From Neelides folsomi (taxonomy: Eukaryota; Arthropoda; Collembola; Neelipleona; Neelidae), in contig JAQGBZ010000001.1 in assembly GCA_034687125.1 (NCBI GenBank), forward strand, positions 62,001-126,000: a DNA stretch of 64,000 nucleotides. Reading direction: 5' to 3'. Below the pieces are notes generated by a model. It was given only the letters and a program-made list of their open reading frames with translations. It did no database searches and was not told the origin of the DNA. Positions within the stretch are counted from its first letter, which is position 1; every line of letters begins with the position of its first letter. Both the position numbers and the translations under genes were made by a program. Shown piece by piece: positions 48,662-61,887 of the stretch.

Positions 48662-50297
48662 TTAACAAGAGGAGTTCGGCGGTCTCGGAAGAGCTCTGAC
48701 CAGATACAGTTTCTCTCCACGTTGGTTTGTGTAAATCGGCGCTCTTTGGTAATGGTCAACCAATTGATCCAAATTGAGAAATTTTCTTTGCCCGATGCAA
48801 AATTGTCCATTTTCCACATGAACCCGGAAATGTTTATTTCGTCCAGGAGCTTTCATTGACACAGAAAAGTCCCCAGCCTAAATAAATTATTAGTAAATAA
48901 ATAACATGAACTCGAGCTCAATAATTTTTATTTTAAATACTTACAATGTTAGTATTATTAGCATAGTTTTTCCTTACATTGGTTTCAGAATCTCGTACAA
49001 GAAAATCGCCATCGAGCCCTCGGTCATTGAGAAGTTGATCACACTGATTCCTAGAGATACATCCATAATACCAGTTCTTCCCAGAGAGATAGGCCTTGTC
49101 ATGAATGGGTCGACTGTTATGATGATTATTCCCTCCGTTCGTTTCTCTAAGAGGCTGCGTTAAGAATTCCGACAGTTCTTGTAAATAGTTTCGGGGAACT
49201 AGACCAGTTTGCCCATTTGAATTCCTCGCTTTGTACCAATCTGGGTCAGATGAAGGTCTGTCAACTATTTCCAGCCGATCGCCCTTTACGAAACTTATCT
49301 CTTGATCATTCTTTAAAAAAGACAAATTGTAAAAATTAGTTTAACTTCCTCTATAAACCTATTTATTTAGTCTTTCATTGTAATTATTAAATCTCGGAGA
49401 CTTTAAATATTTGAATATTAAATTCTCTAATAACCTGTGCATTGAAATTGTAGAGCGCCACCATAATATCAAGAACATTTTCAGCCATTGCATAAGTGTG
49501 CAGAGTTTCATCTTCCACTTCCTCTTGGGTGTAATTAGAAGGAAACCAACCGACATTGTTTCCATACTGGCCTTTGAACCACCCATCGTTGCTCTTTTCG
49601 AGTATGAGAATTCGTGAGCCTTTGACCAAGGCTAGTTCGTCCATTTGCTGAGCTTGGTAAGCATACTTGACAAGAGCAGTTCCAATTGGTTCTTGCGGTT
49701 CGACGGACCTTTGCTTGAAATTCACAGCCTGTCCATTATTGTACCCATGTGAAGGTGAAATGTGTGTGGCCGGTGGGAGTTCAATGGATCTCGACGGAGA
49801 GTTTGGCAATGTCTTTGAACCCGATGACGTCTTCTTCACTTTTTTCTTAATGCTAAAAGAGCAAGGACAATTATTGATCTGTTTTATCTACGAAACAATG
49901 CATCAAAGACTTCATCAAATGATTGTATCGGCTTATCAAATAACTGGAATATCATAAATATCCGAAACACTAGGGTTTAGATTCAAGTAAAACAATGTAT
50001 CAATTTTATATACGTTTTTTAAAAGTCCATAAACTTCATTTAAATCTTATTGCAAGTTTTATCTAAAATAGGGTGACTTTAATTGAATAATTTTTTCTAC
50101 CTGTCAAAGATAGACGGTTTTTCCCTTTTCACATAATTACTTGGAACATATCCTGACTGGCTCCTGGCATTTTGTACCCTCCACCAATGTTTAGAATCGT
50201 CCAGCAATAAATATTTCTCGTTTTTCCTTAAATCGAGCTCTTGAGCGCCTTGAGCCGTATAATCATATTTGGCTATCACATAGCAAAATTCGTCCAT
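48662..50297 (-). CDS. dock: NCK/dreadlocks SH3-SH3-SH3-SH2 adaptor
   Basis: Four exons on the minus strand: 50297-50101, 49852-49435, 49310-48978 and 48877-48662. They give 387 residues (human NCK1 is 377). NCK/Dock couples phosphotyrosine signals to actin regulators such as PAK and WASP. SH3-1 spans about 4-58 ([15 protein letters not shown], ending GYVPSNYV). SH3-2 spans about 123-177 ([23 protein letters not shown]). SH3-3 spans about 193-250 ([24 protein letters not shown]) and is split by an intron. SH2 spans about 285-380, with FLVRDS (Arg311 for phosphotyrosine), KHFRV and FCIGQRKF. The linker before SH3-2 is Ser/Pro-rich and basic. The short tail after SH2 is proline-bearing. A 3' splice site 11-12 bases before the ATG implies a non-coding first exon. 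Confidence 0.95.
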
Positions 50298-51602
50298 TGA
50301 ACCTTTTCCTAAAAATAATTAAAGAACAAACTATGGTTAATATGTTAAAGTGTTGAGGGATTTGAGTACAAATCGGCTCAAAATGTCGAAATTAAGTTAA
50401 TTTTTGATAAATAGTCAAAGTTTAAAGATGTTATAAATTAAATAATTACCAAATCTCAGACTGGACATCAAACGAAGAGCTAAACGTTTAGTTCAGTGAC
50501 CCAGTTTTGCCTAATCCCTTTAAAGTAAACAATGAGTAATTAATATTCCAGTTAACGAAAATAGGCGTAAAATGAGGATTTTTTGCATTTATCGCCTTTG
50601 CAATGACGCTTTTAAGAAAGAGTATCAATTATTACTTTAATTAATCTTATAACCACTATTCCAATTTATGAGTAAAAATCTCAATCGTTGGAACTTACCA
50701 AGTTATGAAATCGGCAATTAACTCCAAATTGATGCCCTTGGGTATTTAATTGTCGTGTTTATGAGAAATTTGTAGAGATTTCAAAGTCAGACTTATACCT
50801 CTTCGATTCCGTTACAATTATTTCACATGCTTGACGAGAGTCGGCGAAGAATGTTTAAATATGGTTAGTCAATTGATGGTTTATTTTCCCTTGTTTAATT
50901 AATTTGGACGAGAAAAACTTCCCTGAATCACCAATCCATTCCTCTCCCTTCCCTAAACAAGAATCGAACCAAAACCATTACAAAACCCTTTCCAAATTCT
51001 CTGTCTATACAATATGACTCATGGCTTCATGAAACATGGAAGCAGAATAAGAAAGACGGACTCCCTTCAATTCACCTCCATGTCACCTGAACTTCCGCTA
51101 AATTGTATCTCAAAATATCCTTTCACTTCCTCTTTCGATATCATACAAAGTCGCAACCGACCCCTTCCAAGTATTTGCAGTTAAAATGAAAATTAAAACA
51201 AGAACAATCATCAAATGACATCTTTAATCATTTATTTATTCAATAATTTAAAATTAACCATGATTAAAACACGCATAATGAGTAATTTATTATTTAATCC
51301 TACTTGGAATTTTACAATGCTAAAAGAACAACGAGTCCCGCTGAGGATCTTGAATCCCAAAATGTAAATCGATCCATTGAGTTGTAACAGCTCTTGTAGC
51401 TAGAATCCATTGTGAAATATTACGACAAGTATCTGTTGTTCCTATTTAATTTTACGGTCCATGGTGGAGGAAAATTCAAAGACTTGATGACACTACTTCT
51501 CAAAATTAAATTAAATAAAATCCCAAGTTAAAATATTGCCATTTTTAAAAAAATATTAAATTTATAATAATACACTGATTGATGTAAATTTTTACCTTTA
51601 CG
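50298..51602. other. Upstream region of NCK/dock and 3' flank of the next gene
   Basis: A 3' splice site (tttttag, reverse strand, near 50309) suggests that a 5' UTR exon of dock lies within this interval, possibly in the GC-richer patch at about 50.9-51.2 kb. I could not place it. No other gene is visible. Confidence 0.45.
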
Positions 51603-53653
51603 CTAAATGTTGACATTCGCAGCACCGACTGCACCGAGAGAAGATTCGTTTGTTTGAACTCCGATATTCCGGCTTGTTGGAGTTTTTTCCGGTTTCGGAA
51701 GGTCTGGATCGGGAGGAAGAGTGTTCTTGGTATTTGATAAATGCTGTTGTGATTGTTGCCCTTTCTTCTTAATAGATCCTCTGCTTCCAGTTCCTTGATA
51801 AAATCACAAATTAATATTTTTACAATGTTTTAAAATTACCAATAAAATGTCATTAATTGATTGTGGAATTTTTTAATTTGCAGATCAAATTGCAGAACTG
51901 CAACTTTGGATGACATTCATAAAATCGTAATTGTTCAACTCAAAGGTACATTAAAAAATTTTAATCTTGTTTCGAAATTAAAATAAAATAAGTATACCCA
52001 ATTCAGCGAAAATAAAATGGTGAGATTAAAATTTCCGCCAAAATATTTTCTATGCTACCAATGTAAATATTTTGGCGGAAATTTTAATCTCACCATTTTC
52101 TTCTCGCTGAATTGGGTATAGGTACATTTTTTGATTATAAGATTATAACTCACTTGAATTTTGTTGATTTAAATATATTGACCCAAGACTTTTCCCCTTT
52201 CGATCTAATTTTGAAGTTTCGGCATTTGAAACACTTCTGAGAAGATCCGATGAAATGATTGGTTTGCTCTTGATTTTCAGGACATTGTTGTTAACAAAAG
52301 TTGGTGGTGCTCGATCGGACTGTTGGAGCTTGAAATCTATTTCGTTTTTCAACTCAACCACTTCTTTTCTTGGATTTTCTGGAGCTTCGAGTTTTGCAGT
52401 GCTGATGAAAGGTAATTCCATACCACTTTCAATGCTATTTATTTTATTGATGGCTAAATTAATTTTAAAACCATTTAATGTTATAATTTATTTTTACAAA
52501 TATTAACAATATTGGTATTTTAATAAAATATAGATTGGGATTATAAAAATGATCAATATTTAAATTTTAAGGTTATTTTTACTATAATTTCCAATAATTT
52601 CTTGAAGATAATTTTTATCATTTAGCATATCATGTTTTGAAGGCGGCGGTGTCGGCGGAGGAAAAAGTTTATTAACTTTAATTGCCTGATTTTTATACAT
52701 TCTCATCGCATCCAACATCATTGTGTCTCGTTCCTGCTTTTGATACTGCATGTAGGCATTAGGATCAAAAGAGTTCGGATTTGTATTAGCCAACTGGGAA
52801 TTAGTTGGTTTCCCGTTAATGATGGTAGGAATGGGAGTTGTGAGTTTGGAATTCTTTTGTGCAACAGCTGGTACTGGTCCTGCTGTACCATTATACATTT
52901 TCGGAATTCCTCCTTGACTGATCACTTTTTTGTAATAATTTGCCAAGCAGCCCATTCGTTTCACAATTTGACTTTCTTCAGTATTGATGGCGGTTTCAAT
53001 AGCGCTTTTATTGTTAGTGCCTAATTGTTAAATTAAAAATGAAATCCTTTTAACGATATATTTATTTTACTTTTATATTATTCTAACAAGAACCTACTTT
53101 CATCAAAAGTGGTTCGTTGAAAGTTCATAGCCTCTAATGATTCCAAAAATACGTTGAATTCGTCGACTCGCTTCTTGATTGGTTTGTACGGAAGGGATTT
53201 ATTGAAACAAAGACAGCTATCCTGATACCCTTGAATTGCATCTCGCACTTCGGTTAATGTCAAAAAACACCATTTGTCCTTTTCAATGATCATGTTTGAG
53301 ATTTGCTTAAGAATATTTTTCCCAATGGTCAATTGGATGTTCGGATGGAATTTCCTGAGCAGGTGAAAGAGGAGTTCGAACTTTTTCGTCAAGTTGTAAG
53401 AAGTGGAATTGAGTTTGACCCCAAGGAAGGGTTTCCGGATTGCAAGGGATTTAAATTGCGAGTTAGAGAACTCAGTGAGGAAGCCAATTGCAATGTTTTC
53501 AAACTTGTCATAAAGATAAATGGATTCAATTTCATTGTCGATCGCGTCTTCGATGTCTTTCGCCGCGTAGACCTTTCTCTGTACAATGACTTGATTCGAG
53601 GGACCTTCAGCCCTTACGTCGTCACTTAAAATCATAATCGCTTTTGACCCCAT
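51603..53653 (-). CDS. Unrecognised 494-residue protein
   Basis: Four exons on the minus strand: 53653-53098, 53020-52583, 52453-52154 and 51793-51603. Phase is 1 at each junction and all have GT-AG sites, so I regard it as a real gene although I do not recognise it. Residues 1-185 look folded and mainly helical, with a run KKFELLFHLLRKFHPNIQLT and mixed aromatic and charged residues. The rest is low in order: Asn/Gln/Pro/Thr-rich, with FPPPTPPPSK, a Met-rich MMLDAMRMYK helix and a basic, Gln-rich tail. There is no signal peptide or membrane segment, so it is likely a cytoplasmic or nuclear protein. It is divergent from COG3 with only 256 bp between start codons. An inverted-repeat element sits in intron 3. 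Confidence 0.8.
51993..52120. mobile_element. 128-bp foldback element in intron 3 of the unrecognised gene
   Basis: The ends are tataccc and gggtata. Arms of about 55 bases (left arm tatacccaattcagcg..., right arm its complement) flank a short centre near ttctatgctaccaatgt. Pairing is almost complete, with a few mismatches near the outer third. Both ends carry TA, as for a TA-targeting MITE. It sits at 51994-52154 of a spliced-out intron and would fold in the pre-mRNA. Confidence 0.75.
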
Positions 53654-53909
53654 GATCGAATATAATTTTATTCCAATTGCACTTTACAATTTAGACAATT
53701 TACTAATGTTCTTCCATGTTAAATTTTAATCGTTAGATTTTTAATATCATCTTTATTTTGATTTAGGTATAAAAAAATTTATATTAATTTGGCAATATGT
53801 TAACATGGATTAATTAAATGATATTTAAGGTCTTTGAATTGGTCTTATAAGCTCTTTTAACAATCAGAAATCAGTAATTATATTAATCTAATTAATAATT
53901 TATTTTTGT
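53654..53909. promoter_or_regulatory. Putative bidirectional promoter region
   Basis: Only 256 bases separate the start codon of the unrecognised gene (minus) from the first COG3 ATG (plus). The DNA is AT-rich with no obvious TATA at the right spacing. A tgcag just before the second COG3 ATG (53916) could be a 3' splice site, in which case the COG3 leader lies further upstream and the shared region is wider. Confidence 0.4.
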
Positions 53910-56900
53910 ATGCAGATGTCAAATAACCCGGCACTCGTAAGATATAAAGAGAAGATTTCACTTTATGAAGATTCCGAAAATCCACTTGCTCCGTTAACCA
54001 AGTCACAAAAGCAATTCATTATTGAGATAACTCATGGCGAAATTCAAAGGCCGATCCCTGAAAATCTTAAGAAAGGACCCAAAGAATCAACTGTACCTGA
54101 AAATAAGAAGAATTTTAAATCAAAAGAAGAAGTAATTCATAAAAGCCATTTATAATATTAATTCAATGTTTAAACGTTTTAATATTTATCATATTATTGT
54201 TAGTTTATTTTTTATGGTTGAGCGCCATGTTTTAATATAACATTATTCTTATTCACAGTTCAACGAATGGTTTATCGAGATCGAAAAGAATTTAGAAAGC
54301 GAAAAGGATGGGGATACCTTAGTCTTTATCGATTCACTCGAGGAATGCAGGGACCAAACGAAGGATCTTTTAAATCACGTCATAAGTGCCTTAGATGAAC
54401 TCAAGACTCTTCAAGAAAATTACCATTTTGTGTCTAATAAAACCAATTCCCTTCACAATTCTTGTCAGCAACTTATAGAAGAAAAGGTATCGAATTAAAA
54501 CATTTACTCAGCTCAAATAAATGTACTTGTACTTTACATTGAAACATTTTTTAGGAAAAGTTTGAGAAAATTTCTAGTGATCTAGACGCCAACTTGAGTC
54601 ATTTTCTTCAATTGGATCGATTGGCATCCAAATTAGGAGCTTCAAATTTAATTGTAACTTCTGATGCATATTTTCAACTTTTGGAACAAATTGATTCCTG
54701 TTTGTCTTTCATGGTTCACAATGTGAGTTTATCTCTTTTATCTGTATTTCATTGCTAATTTCATTAATAATTAATTTAACTAACAGTCATTCACTATTTA
54801 ATAATGATATTATGTTAGTACATTTAGGTTATAATTTGTTATATTGATCATATAGCCCAGCTTTAAAGAAGCCTCAGTGTATGGAGCAAAGTACAAACAT
54901 TGTTTAAATAGAGCAATTTCCCTTGCAAAAGGCTACGTGAGTCAAACACTAAAAGAAGCCACAAGCAGCGTTTTGGCACAATGTTTAGAAAAACAAGGGC
55001 AAATTGTTTTCCCCATTATTTACGGAAAGTTTGCTGCCGAGATCGCCAAGCTTAAAAAGCTGTTCTTGGAAGTTGAAAAGCGACGAAATGGGTGGTCAGA
55101 GTAAGTCAAATTCATTCCAACAACAATGAGTATTAAAGGTCGGGATGAATTGAATCATTGGAATTGAATTGAATTGAATGAAGGAATTGAATCCCATTGT
55201 GACCTTAGACGGCTCTTAATCAATTTGTGAAGAGATTGGGTCGGGTGAATGCTAATGGGATATCCTCTGTGGTCCACAGGTACGGCGAGCTGTTCAACGA
55301 GATCCAACAGTCATTTTTCAGAGAAAGAAGCTCCATTTTGAGTGGGAGTGTGTGGGCTGCCGTGGGAGAGGTTAACACCAAAGGCAAAACGGGTGTTGAC
55401 CTCTGCTCCACAGTTCGAAGTGGCTGCTCCTTTTGTATCACTTTGTGCCAGGATGAATTCAGACTCTACGGCGACTTTTTCAATACACAGTATACGGTGC
55501 TGTTTGAGTAAGCATTCTTTTTGACTACACAATGTCTGTGTTTATTAATATGTGTGAGTACTTATTATGTTATACAATAGATACTTATTTAACGAAAATG
55601 TATTTCGAGATGTATGTATGAGTACACATTAATATAGGATAATTCTAGCTATAACGCATATACCTACACATATTTACCGGGCACAGTTATGATAAGTATT
55701 GTACACATGTATAAGTAGCATGATAAAATATAACTCTAATACTGTCTAATACTACAAAATACAATGGTTAATAATGGTATAAATTATAATACTTTAAGAT
55801 ATTTGACATTCATAAATTACTGTCTAAACTTTAAACTTTAGACAGACTAGTCATGACATTTTATAGACACTTGCACACATATAAAGCTAAGCAAAAAAGT
55901 TTGAAGTGAATTGATTATAAATGCAATGAAGTTGTAACAATAAGGGGAATTAACGGTTAGCTAACCATAATTCATTGATAAACCACACTCATTGTCGATG
56001 GAAATTTATGCACCCATCTTGGCACCCATCATCTAAAATATGAAACATTTGCTCAATCGAAATTAATCTTAAGTCATTGCTTTTATTTTATTTTATATAC
56101 TATAATTATATAAATCAATCGAGATTATTTAAAAGATTTTGATGATTTCTTTCTTATTATTTATTATAAATAATATCTGTATTATTGGATTTAATTATTA
56201 AATCCTACATATAATAACCTATTGCTATTTACGATTGCAATATAATATATTTTTTGTAAATTGGTAAACTTATATTCTTTATTTCTTTACAAGGAAAATA
56301 TGTATAAAAGACTACTATGGTTTGATCAGCGATTAAGTGTGTATGATAATCTCGTGAGCACGATAGGGAGTATTTGAGAGTAAACATAAGATATGAATGT
56401 TGTTGTTTTTAACACCTACAGTGAATTCATGGAGAGTCTCTGCACCCCATTCTATGACACGCTGAGACCGCTAATCATCAAGATTCAACATTTGGAAACC
56501 CTTTCCGAACTCTGCACCATCCTCCGTGTGGAGATGTTGGAAGAGCGGACATTCAACAACCGTAAGACTCTTTTTTGACATCATTATTATTACAAATCTT
56601 CGTTCGGGAAAGGGAAATCCTTAGGAAATCTTGCTCAGATTAATAATATGATTAAATATCAAAACCCAAGCCGTGTCAATAAAATTGAATTAGAATTTCG
56701 ATCCAAGTTTCCCATCCAGCATGGGGTCTTCTCCGGCTTCTTTGATTATGGCTGAGCATTCCTTCCCTTTATTATCACCACCAATCATCACTGTATGGAG
56801 AATCAGAAGGGAGATTTCCAGCTAAAAAGCTTAAGCTTAAAAGTTTAAGCCTAAATGCTTAAAGAGCTAATGCTGAAAAGATAAAAGGTAAAAGCTCAAG

Positions 56901-59900
56901 TAATCATAGATGCCCACTTATTCATTTCATTAACTCTCGTGTTTCTTTGTTCCCACTTTTAAATTCCTCCGACTCTCCCTCTGTCATAAATATTTGGGAA
57001 TTGTTCTCTCTGCTTAATGTGCATTTAAGGAGAAGATTAAGAAGGCAGAACATGAAATGAGTCGAGGGAGAGATTTAAAGGGTGGATCTGCGCCAGACTT
57101 GAAGGAAATAATGATAGACCCGTCTAGAAATTTATAGGAGAGCTGGAGGAGACTATAAGAGTGTAAAATGAGTTTTGTGGTTCCAGCTTTGGGGCTCGGC
57201 TCTTTTATCCGGATTGTGGAACAATTGCTTCAAGACACGCAAGAGCGACTGGTTTATCGAGCCCACATCTACATCAATACCGACATCCGAAATTACAATC
57301 CCAGCCCCGGAGATTTGGCCTATCCTGAGAAGCTCATCATGATGGAGGTGAAGTCTAGAAAATGGATTTTCACAAAGCTACCACTTTTTACTTTCTTCAT
57401 TTACTTTTTTCTTTCTTTATTGCATTTTTCCCAATGGGTTCGAAGTCTTGCTCTAACGAGTGGCGAGGCCAAGGCTGTAAATTCCGATATTTTATGTGGC
57501 AGGTGTATAGGAGATAGAATAGTGGCATGTGTGTAGTACTTACTTTTTCTATCTGGTAGCACTAACACTAAAGAACAAACTCGGAAATTGACGAGAGTGC
57601 CAATTGAGAAACGGCCTTCTTCCTCGCCAACGGGCCAAAGGGCAACTCGTTGGAATAAATCTTATAAAAGGATTATATTGCGAGTATATTTTATTAGCTC
57701 CTATACTTAATAATATTTACAATATGCACTTATTCTTACTTAATATTAGCACATGTTATACATATGTATCCTATGTATTTAGTATAGTTGTTAAATATGA
57801 ATTACATATGATTTGATGTGTAAATTATGGAGGAACCTTTCAAGAACTGAAATATATATAATGTCAGACTTGTACAATAGAAAGAGAGCTATGGAGGGGA
57901 GAGGGCAGATTTTTATCAAATTGCTAATTTTGAAAAATTGTGGTTGTTACAGCAAATTGCTGACGGCCTGGAGCGAAGTGATTCACAGCCGAAGCCATTA
58001 GTTCGCTCAAATTCTCAGACTTCTCTCGTTTCAATAAGTTCAGTCACATCGGCCGAAGTAGCTGCAATCAACTCAGCGGCGGCTTTCCAAATTCCTCGCC
58101 CGCTCAAATGCAGCAGTAAGATTTAAAACTTTTTCTTCCTTCGCCTTGCCATTTTTCATTCAAGAATGTTCAAGAAGCTTTCTTGAGCTCAACAAAGCTT
58201 TTGAGGTCGAGAAAGCTCTTGAGGGAATTAAAGATTGAAAAATCATTTTAAAGTGAAGAAAAGGTTGGACTGATGATTTGATGATGAGTGTAATGATGTG
58301 TCTATTAACATTCCTGAGTGAAAATGGCAAGGAAGATTTGAAGGGGAGTTTGTTTGTAATGAGATTGGAAGATGAGAATAAGATGACAGTGAGAGGTTTG
58401 TTTTCCTTTTGTTACTCTCCAGGCTCACCGGCGGATTTGCATGGCATGTGGTACCCGAGCCTCCGCCGCGCACTATTGTGCCTCTCCAAATTGTACCGGT
58501 GCTTGGACAAGGCAATCTTCCAGGGTTTGTCCCAGGAAGCCATCACCGCCTGCATCGCCAATGTGTCTGCCTCTGCCCAGGCCATTTCCTCCCGAAAGGT
58601 AACCTGCGGCCTCCAACTCCTTCGCCCACCCCACTAATGCGAATCTCCAGCTAAGCCACACCATCCTAAATGTCTTCATTCTCTCCATATCCCGCAATAG
58701 TTATCAAGAGAACTCATTTGTTCGATGTGCTCACATTCATTTGTTCACAGACGATGGTTGACGGACAGCTGTTTGAAATTAAACATCTTCTCATTCTGAG
58801 AGAGCAAGTCGCTCCTTTTCAAGTCGACTTTGCCGTCAAAGAGATGAGTCTTGACTTCAGCAGAGTCAAAACGGCAGGTCTGCTTTCTTATCTAAAAATC
58901 TAGTTCTTTTATTTCTAATGTTATGAAGAGATTCTTTTAAGATTTGCCGAAATTGGTTTGCGGGATTGCATTGAATTTCTATTGTATTTTAGCTCTTGGG
59001 CTCTTATCGAAGAAGAAGATGTTGTTTAGTCTCAACAGCAATAATGCCCTATTGGAATTTATAGTCGACGGGACTCCGCAGGTCAAAGAGTACTTTTTGG
59101 ATTCTAAGAAGGATGTGGATAGGCAATTGAAAGCAACTTGCGATTGTTATATTGCTCATTGTACCCAAATTCTAATTGGGAACCTTAAATCTTTCCTCAA
59201 TAAGGTAAACAAAGATATAAACCCCACAGCATTCTACAATTATTTTATTGCACAATTAATGGTACTCAATTAGCCTTCCATTTTAATACCAACCAAATAA
59301 CTTTACGATTCCTTTATTTTATTCTTCTGTTGTAATTCTAATTACTTAAATCATATTATTTGGAAAACTCAATTAATGTGAGACAAAGGATCTATGGCAC
59401 TGCACAAAATTAAAAATAGATTTATATGAAAATCTCTATAAAACTATTTTTAATTTTAAAACAAACTGTATGATTTTTGTGCAGTGCCGTAAGAACCTTT
59501 GTCTCACATTAATTGCGCTATACAGATACTTTCTTCTGTAAACAAGTCATATGATGATAAAATTATATGATTGTATCTAAACTTTATAAGTCAATTTCAA
59601 GTCAAAACAATTTCTCAATTTGGTGTCAAAATGTTTAAGATCTTTAAGTACTTGGAAAGAATAAAAGTGAAGGTATCGTAAAGTTAATACTTATACATTT
59701 CATTGAAATCATTATAAGTTGAATTGAAAGAGGTTGTCAAAGATGTGTGAGTCTAGTATTTGATTTCAGGCTACAAAAGTAATTGAAGCCCAGATAGAGA
59801 AGCCCGACTTGGTTTTGTCACAGCAGTCCTTCGCTTTGCCCAACATTTTGTCGCAATTGATTCTCGAGACGGTTGAGAGCCTCCGGTCGAAATTGCCATT

Positions 59901-60676
59901 CATCCACCGCAGTATGAAACTTTATTTGGCGAATAGGGAAACTGAATTCGTTCTCTTTCGTCCTGTGAAAGTGAGCCCAAAATGACTCTTTTACAAACAT
60001 AATTAACTTGTAGATTCTCATGATGCAAATTGAGCTTTTATCCTATTGCTTTCTATTCAGCTTTTGACTTAATTTTCTATTTTCATTATCTTCAAGTATT
60101 TAATTCTAATTTGGATCTTGACGCAATCTTTGGCAAGTTCTTTTAATATTTAAATTGAATTAAATTGCCAATGAGCGAACATTATTCGGTAATTTGTCGC
60201 AATTATATAAAAGTGTTTCAACTGTTTTTATCCATTATATTATTTATTATAATGGGCCGCTTTTAGTATTTTATACATAATGTAGACGTCGTATTTATCT
60301 TGTGCGAAATTGCCTGTTTCCTTTTATGCATTTAAATAAGCTTGTGCAATCATTTTTGTTCCTTGCCGCATACAAGCAAGGTATATAATTTTAATAGCTT
60401 CTCAAACCATCCCAAGTGCTTAATTTATCATTCACGCTAAAAAGGTTTATTTGCTATTTAATCGCCGTAACTTAAGTGGAAGTGGGATAATAAAAAAATT
60501 ACTTTAATTTTCAGAATAACGTCCTCAACGAGTTTCTCCAACTGGAAAATATAGTTGCGGGCCATTACGCCGGTGTTGAAATTGATTTGGCATGTCCGAG
60601 CCAAGACCAAATTAATGTATTAATTTCCTCTGTAATGATTCAGTCTGACCAACAACAGGCTCAGCCTAAAGGTTGA
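53910..60676 (+). CDS. COG3: Conserved oligomeric Golgi complex subunit 3
   Basis: Thirteen exons: 53910-54131, 54259-54486, 54555-54722, 54856-55100, 55280-55507, 56422-56561, 57187-57347, 57953-58115, 58423-58598, 58751-58877, 58993-59204, 59770-59970 and 60515-60676. They give 810 residues (human 828). COG3 is a lobe A subunit of the COG tether for retrograde intra-Golgi transport. Landmarks: [20 protein letters not shown] early, [122 protein letters not shown] and a late [15 protein letters not shown]. Start may be 53910 or 53916; a 3' splice site precedes 53916, so an upstream exon is possible. The exon 10 donor (gtctgc) is weak but frame requires it. Poly(A) signal at 60864-60869. Confidence 0.95.
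55146..55192. repeat. Imperfect gaatt tandem repeat in COG3 intron 4
   Basis: Repeated gaatt/gaattg units between the exon 4 donor and exon 5, about 47 bases with interruptions. Likely a microsatellite. Confidence 0.7.
59371..59514. mobile_element. 144-bp nested foldback element in COG3 intron 11
   Basis: Outer arms of about 41 bases (59371-59411 and 59474-59514) start with aattaatgtgagacaaagg and end with its complement, with a few mismatches in the inner half. Inside them a second perfect 14-bp inverted repeat (59406-59419 with 59444-59457, aaaattaaaaatag) forms its own stem. It has no ORF. Confidence 0.7.
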
Positions 60677-61887
60677 TTTCGAGTTTCAGCAATGAAAATA
60701 AGGGAGTTTGGAATGAATATTTTTTAATACGAAGGGATGTGGGATTTATACGGGAGTCAATAGGCGTATTTTATCGAACCAACTGCTATCATTTTTTTCT
60801 TGTTTGGATTCTCCTTATTGTGCAAGAGAATGAAGAAGGAATGAATAACGAATGTGTTTTGTTAATAAATAAAAGAATTTCCAATTGGTTTTCTCAATTT
60901 TCTTGGCGCTTGGGTTGGACGTTTTCATAGCCGCACTTTGGGTCAAATTGGGTGAGGTAGCGTAAATCAAAGGGTTATAGGAGTGAAATGGGCCAGTAGG
61001 TGGTCCCTTTTTGGTCAGACCCCTTCGAGCCATGTGGTCCAGTAGTTGGGGACGGAGGAGATGGGTAAAAAATTATATGATCATATTTTGAGGCGTGCTG
61101 GGTCATAAAAAGGAATAAAAGGGCTATTCTGCCAGAAGAGCGTCCTGAGTTACCGACTCGTAAATTAGCAGTGGAGGGCCTTAAGGGTCACACTCGACCT
61201 TATTAAAAGGTCACGCAGCTCCCTTCTTCCCTCCCCACTGTGTGTAGGTTTTTCACGGGAGATAGGCAAATGTGCGCATACCTCAAGGAATAGATAATAT
61301 GCTCAAGAATAAAATATGTGCTGGAGACGGACGTCCCGTTTGAGATTCTTCCATAAGACGTCGGATCCGTCGGAAGGGAAAATTATGACCCAGAGTGGCA
61401 CAGCGAGAAATCTTTTTAAAAATTTGAAGAGAAGGATAAAAAGGGAAATGATTTTTTTTCGGATTATGATCATTGGAAGGGGAAAATGAGTTATTTTATT
61501 AGCCGTCGACGGATCCTGAATTCTCTTAGAGGCGGCCTGCTGGCACTTGACCTCGCCAGGTCAGGGAGCTTCACCTTTTCAATTTACTTAATTTAATAAA
61601 AAGGGCTGGCTGCCCTCAGTCTTCCTTTCACCATTAGGTCTAGTCCAATCCTCCTCCAGCCCTCCTTACCTGTCTCATTAGCCGCTCTATTAATTCTACA
61701 CCTTTTACATCCCTTCCATAAATACACTTTTTAAATTGAGCTATCTTTCATTATATTAACAGAATATTAAAAAAAATTAATTTAGACAACTCAACTACAA
61801 TATAACTAACTAAAATTCGCCAAAATTTTAGATACTTTTAATAACTGTCACAAGTACAAGCAAATACTCTCTTTTATAATTAACTAC
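60677..61887. other. 3' flank of COG3 and gene-free DNA
   Basis: The first 200 bases are COG3 3' UTR with a poly(A) signal. From about 60.95 to 61.65 kb the base composition turns G-rich and purine-rich, with no open frame of protein-like character. Nothing further is annotated. Confidence 0.45.

Noticed and set aside
53303-53629. 108-codon plus-strand ORF
   Set aside because: Antisense of exon 1 of the unrecognised gene, whose spliced frame is the better model.
58243-58697. Several ORFs on both strands around COG3 exon 9
   Set aside because: Shadows of a GC-rich COG3 exon; only the COG3 frame continues across splice sites.
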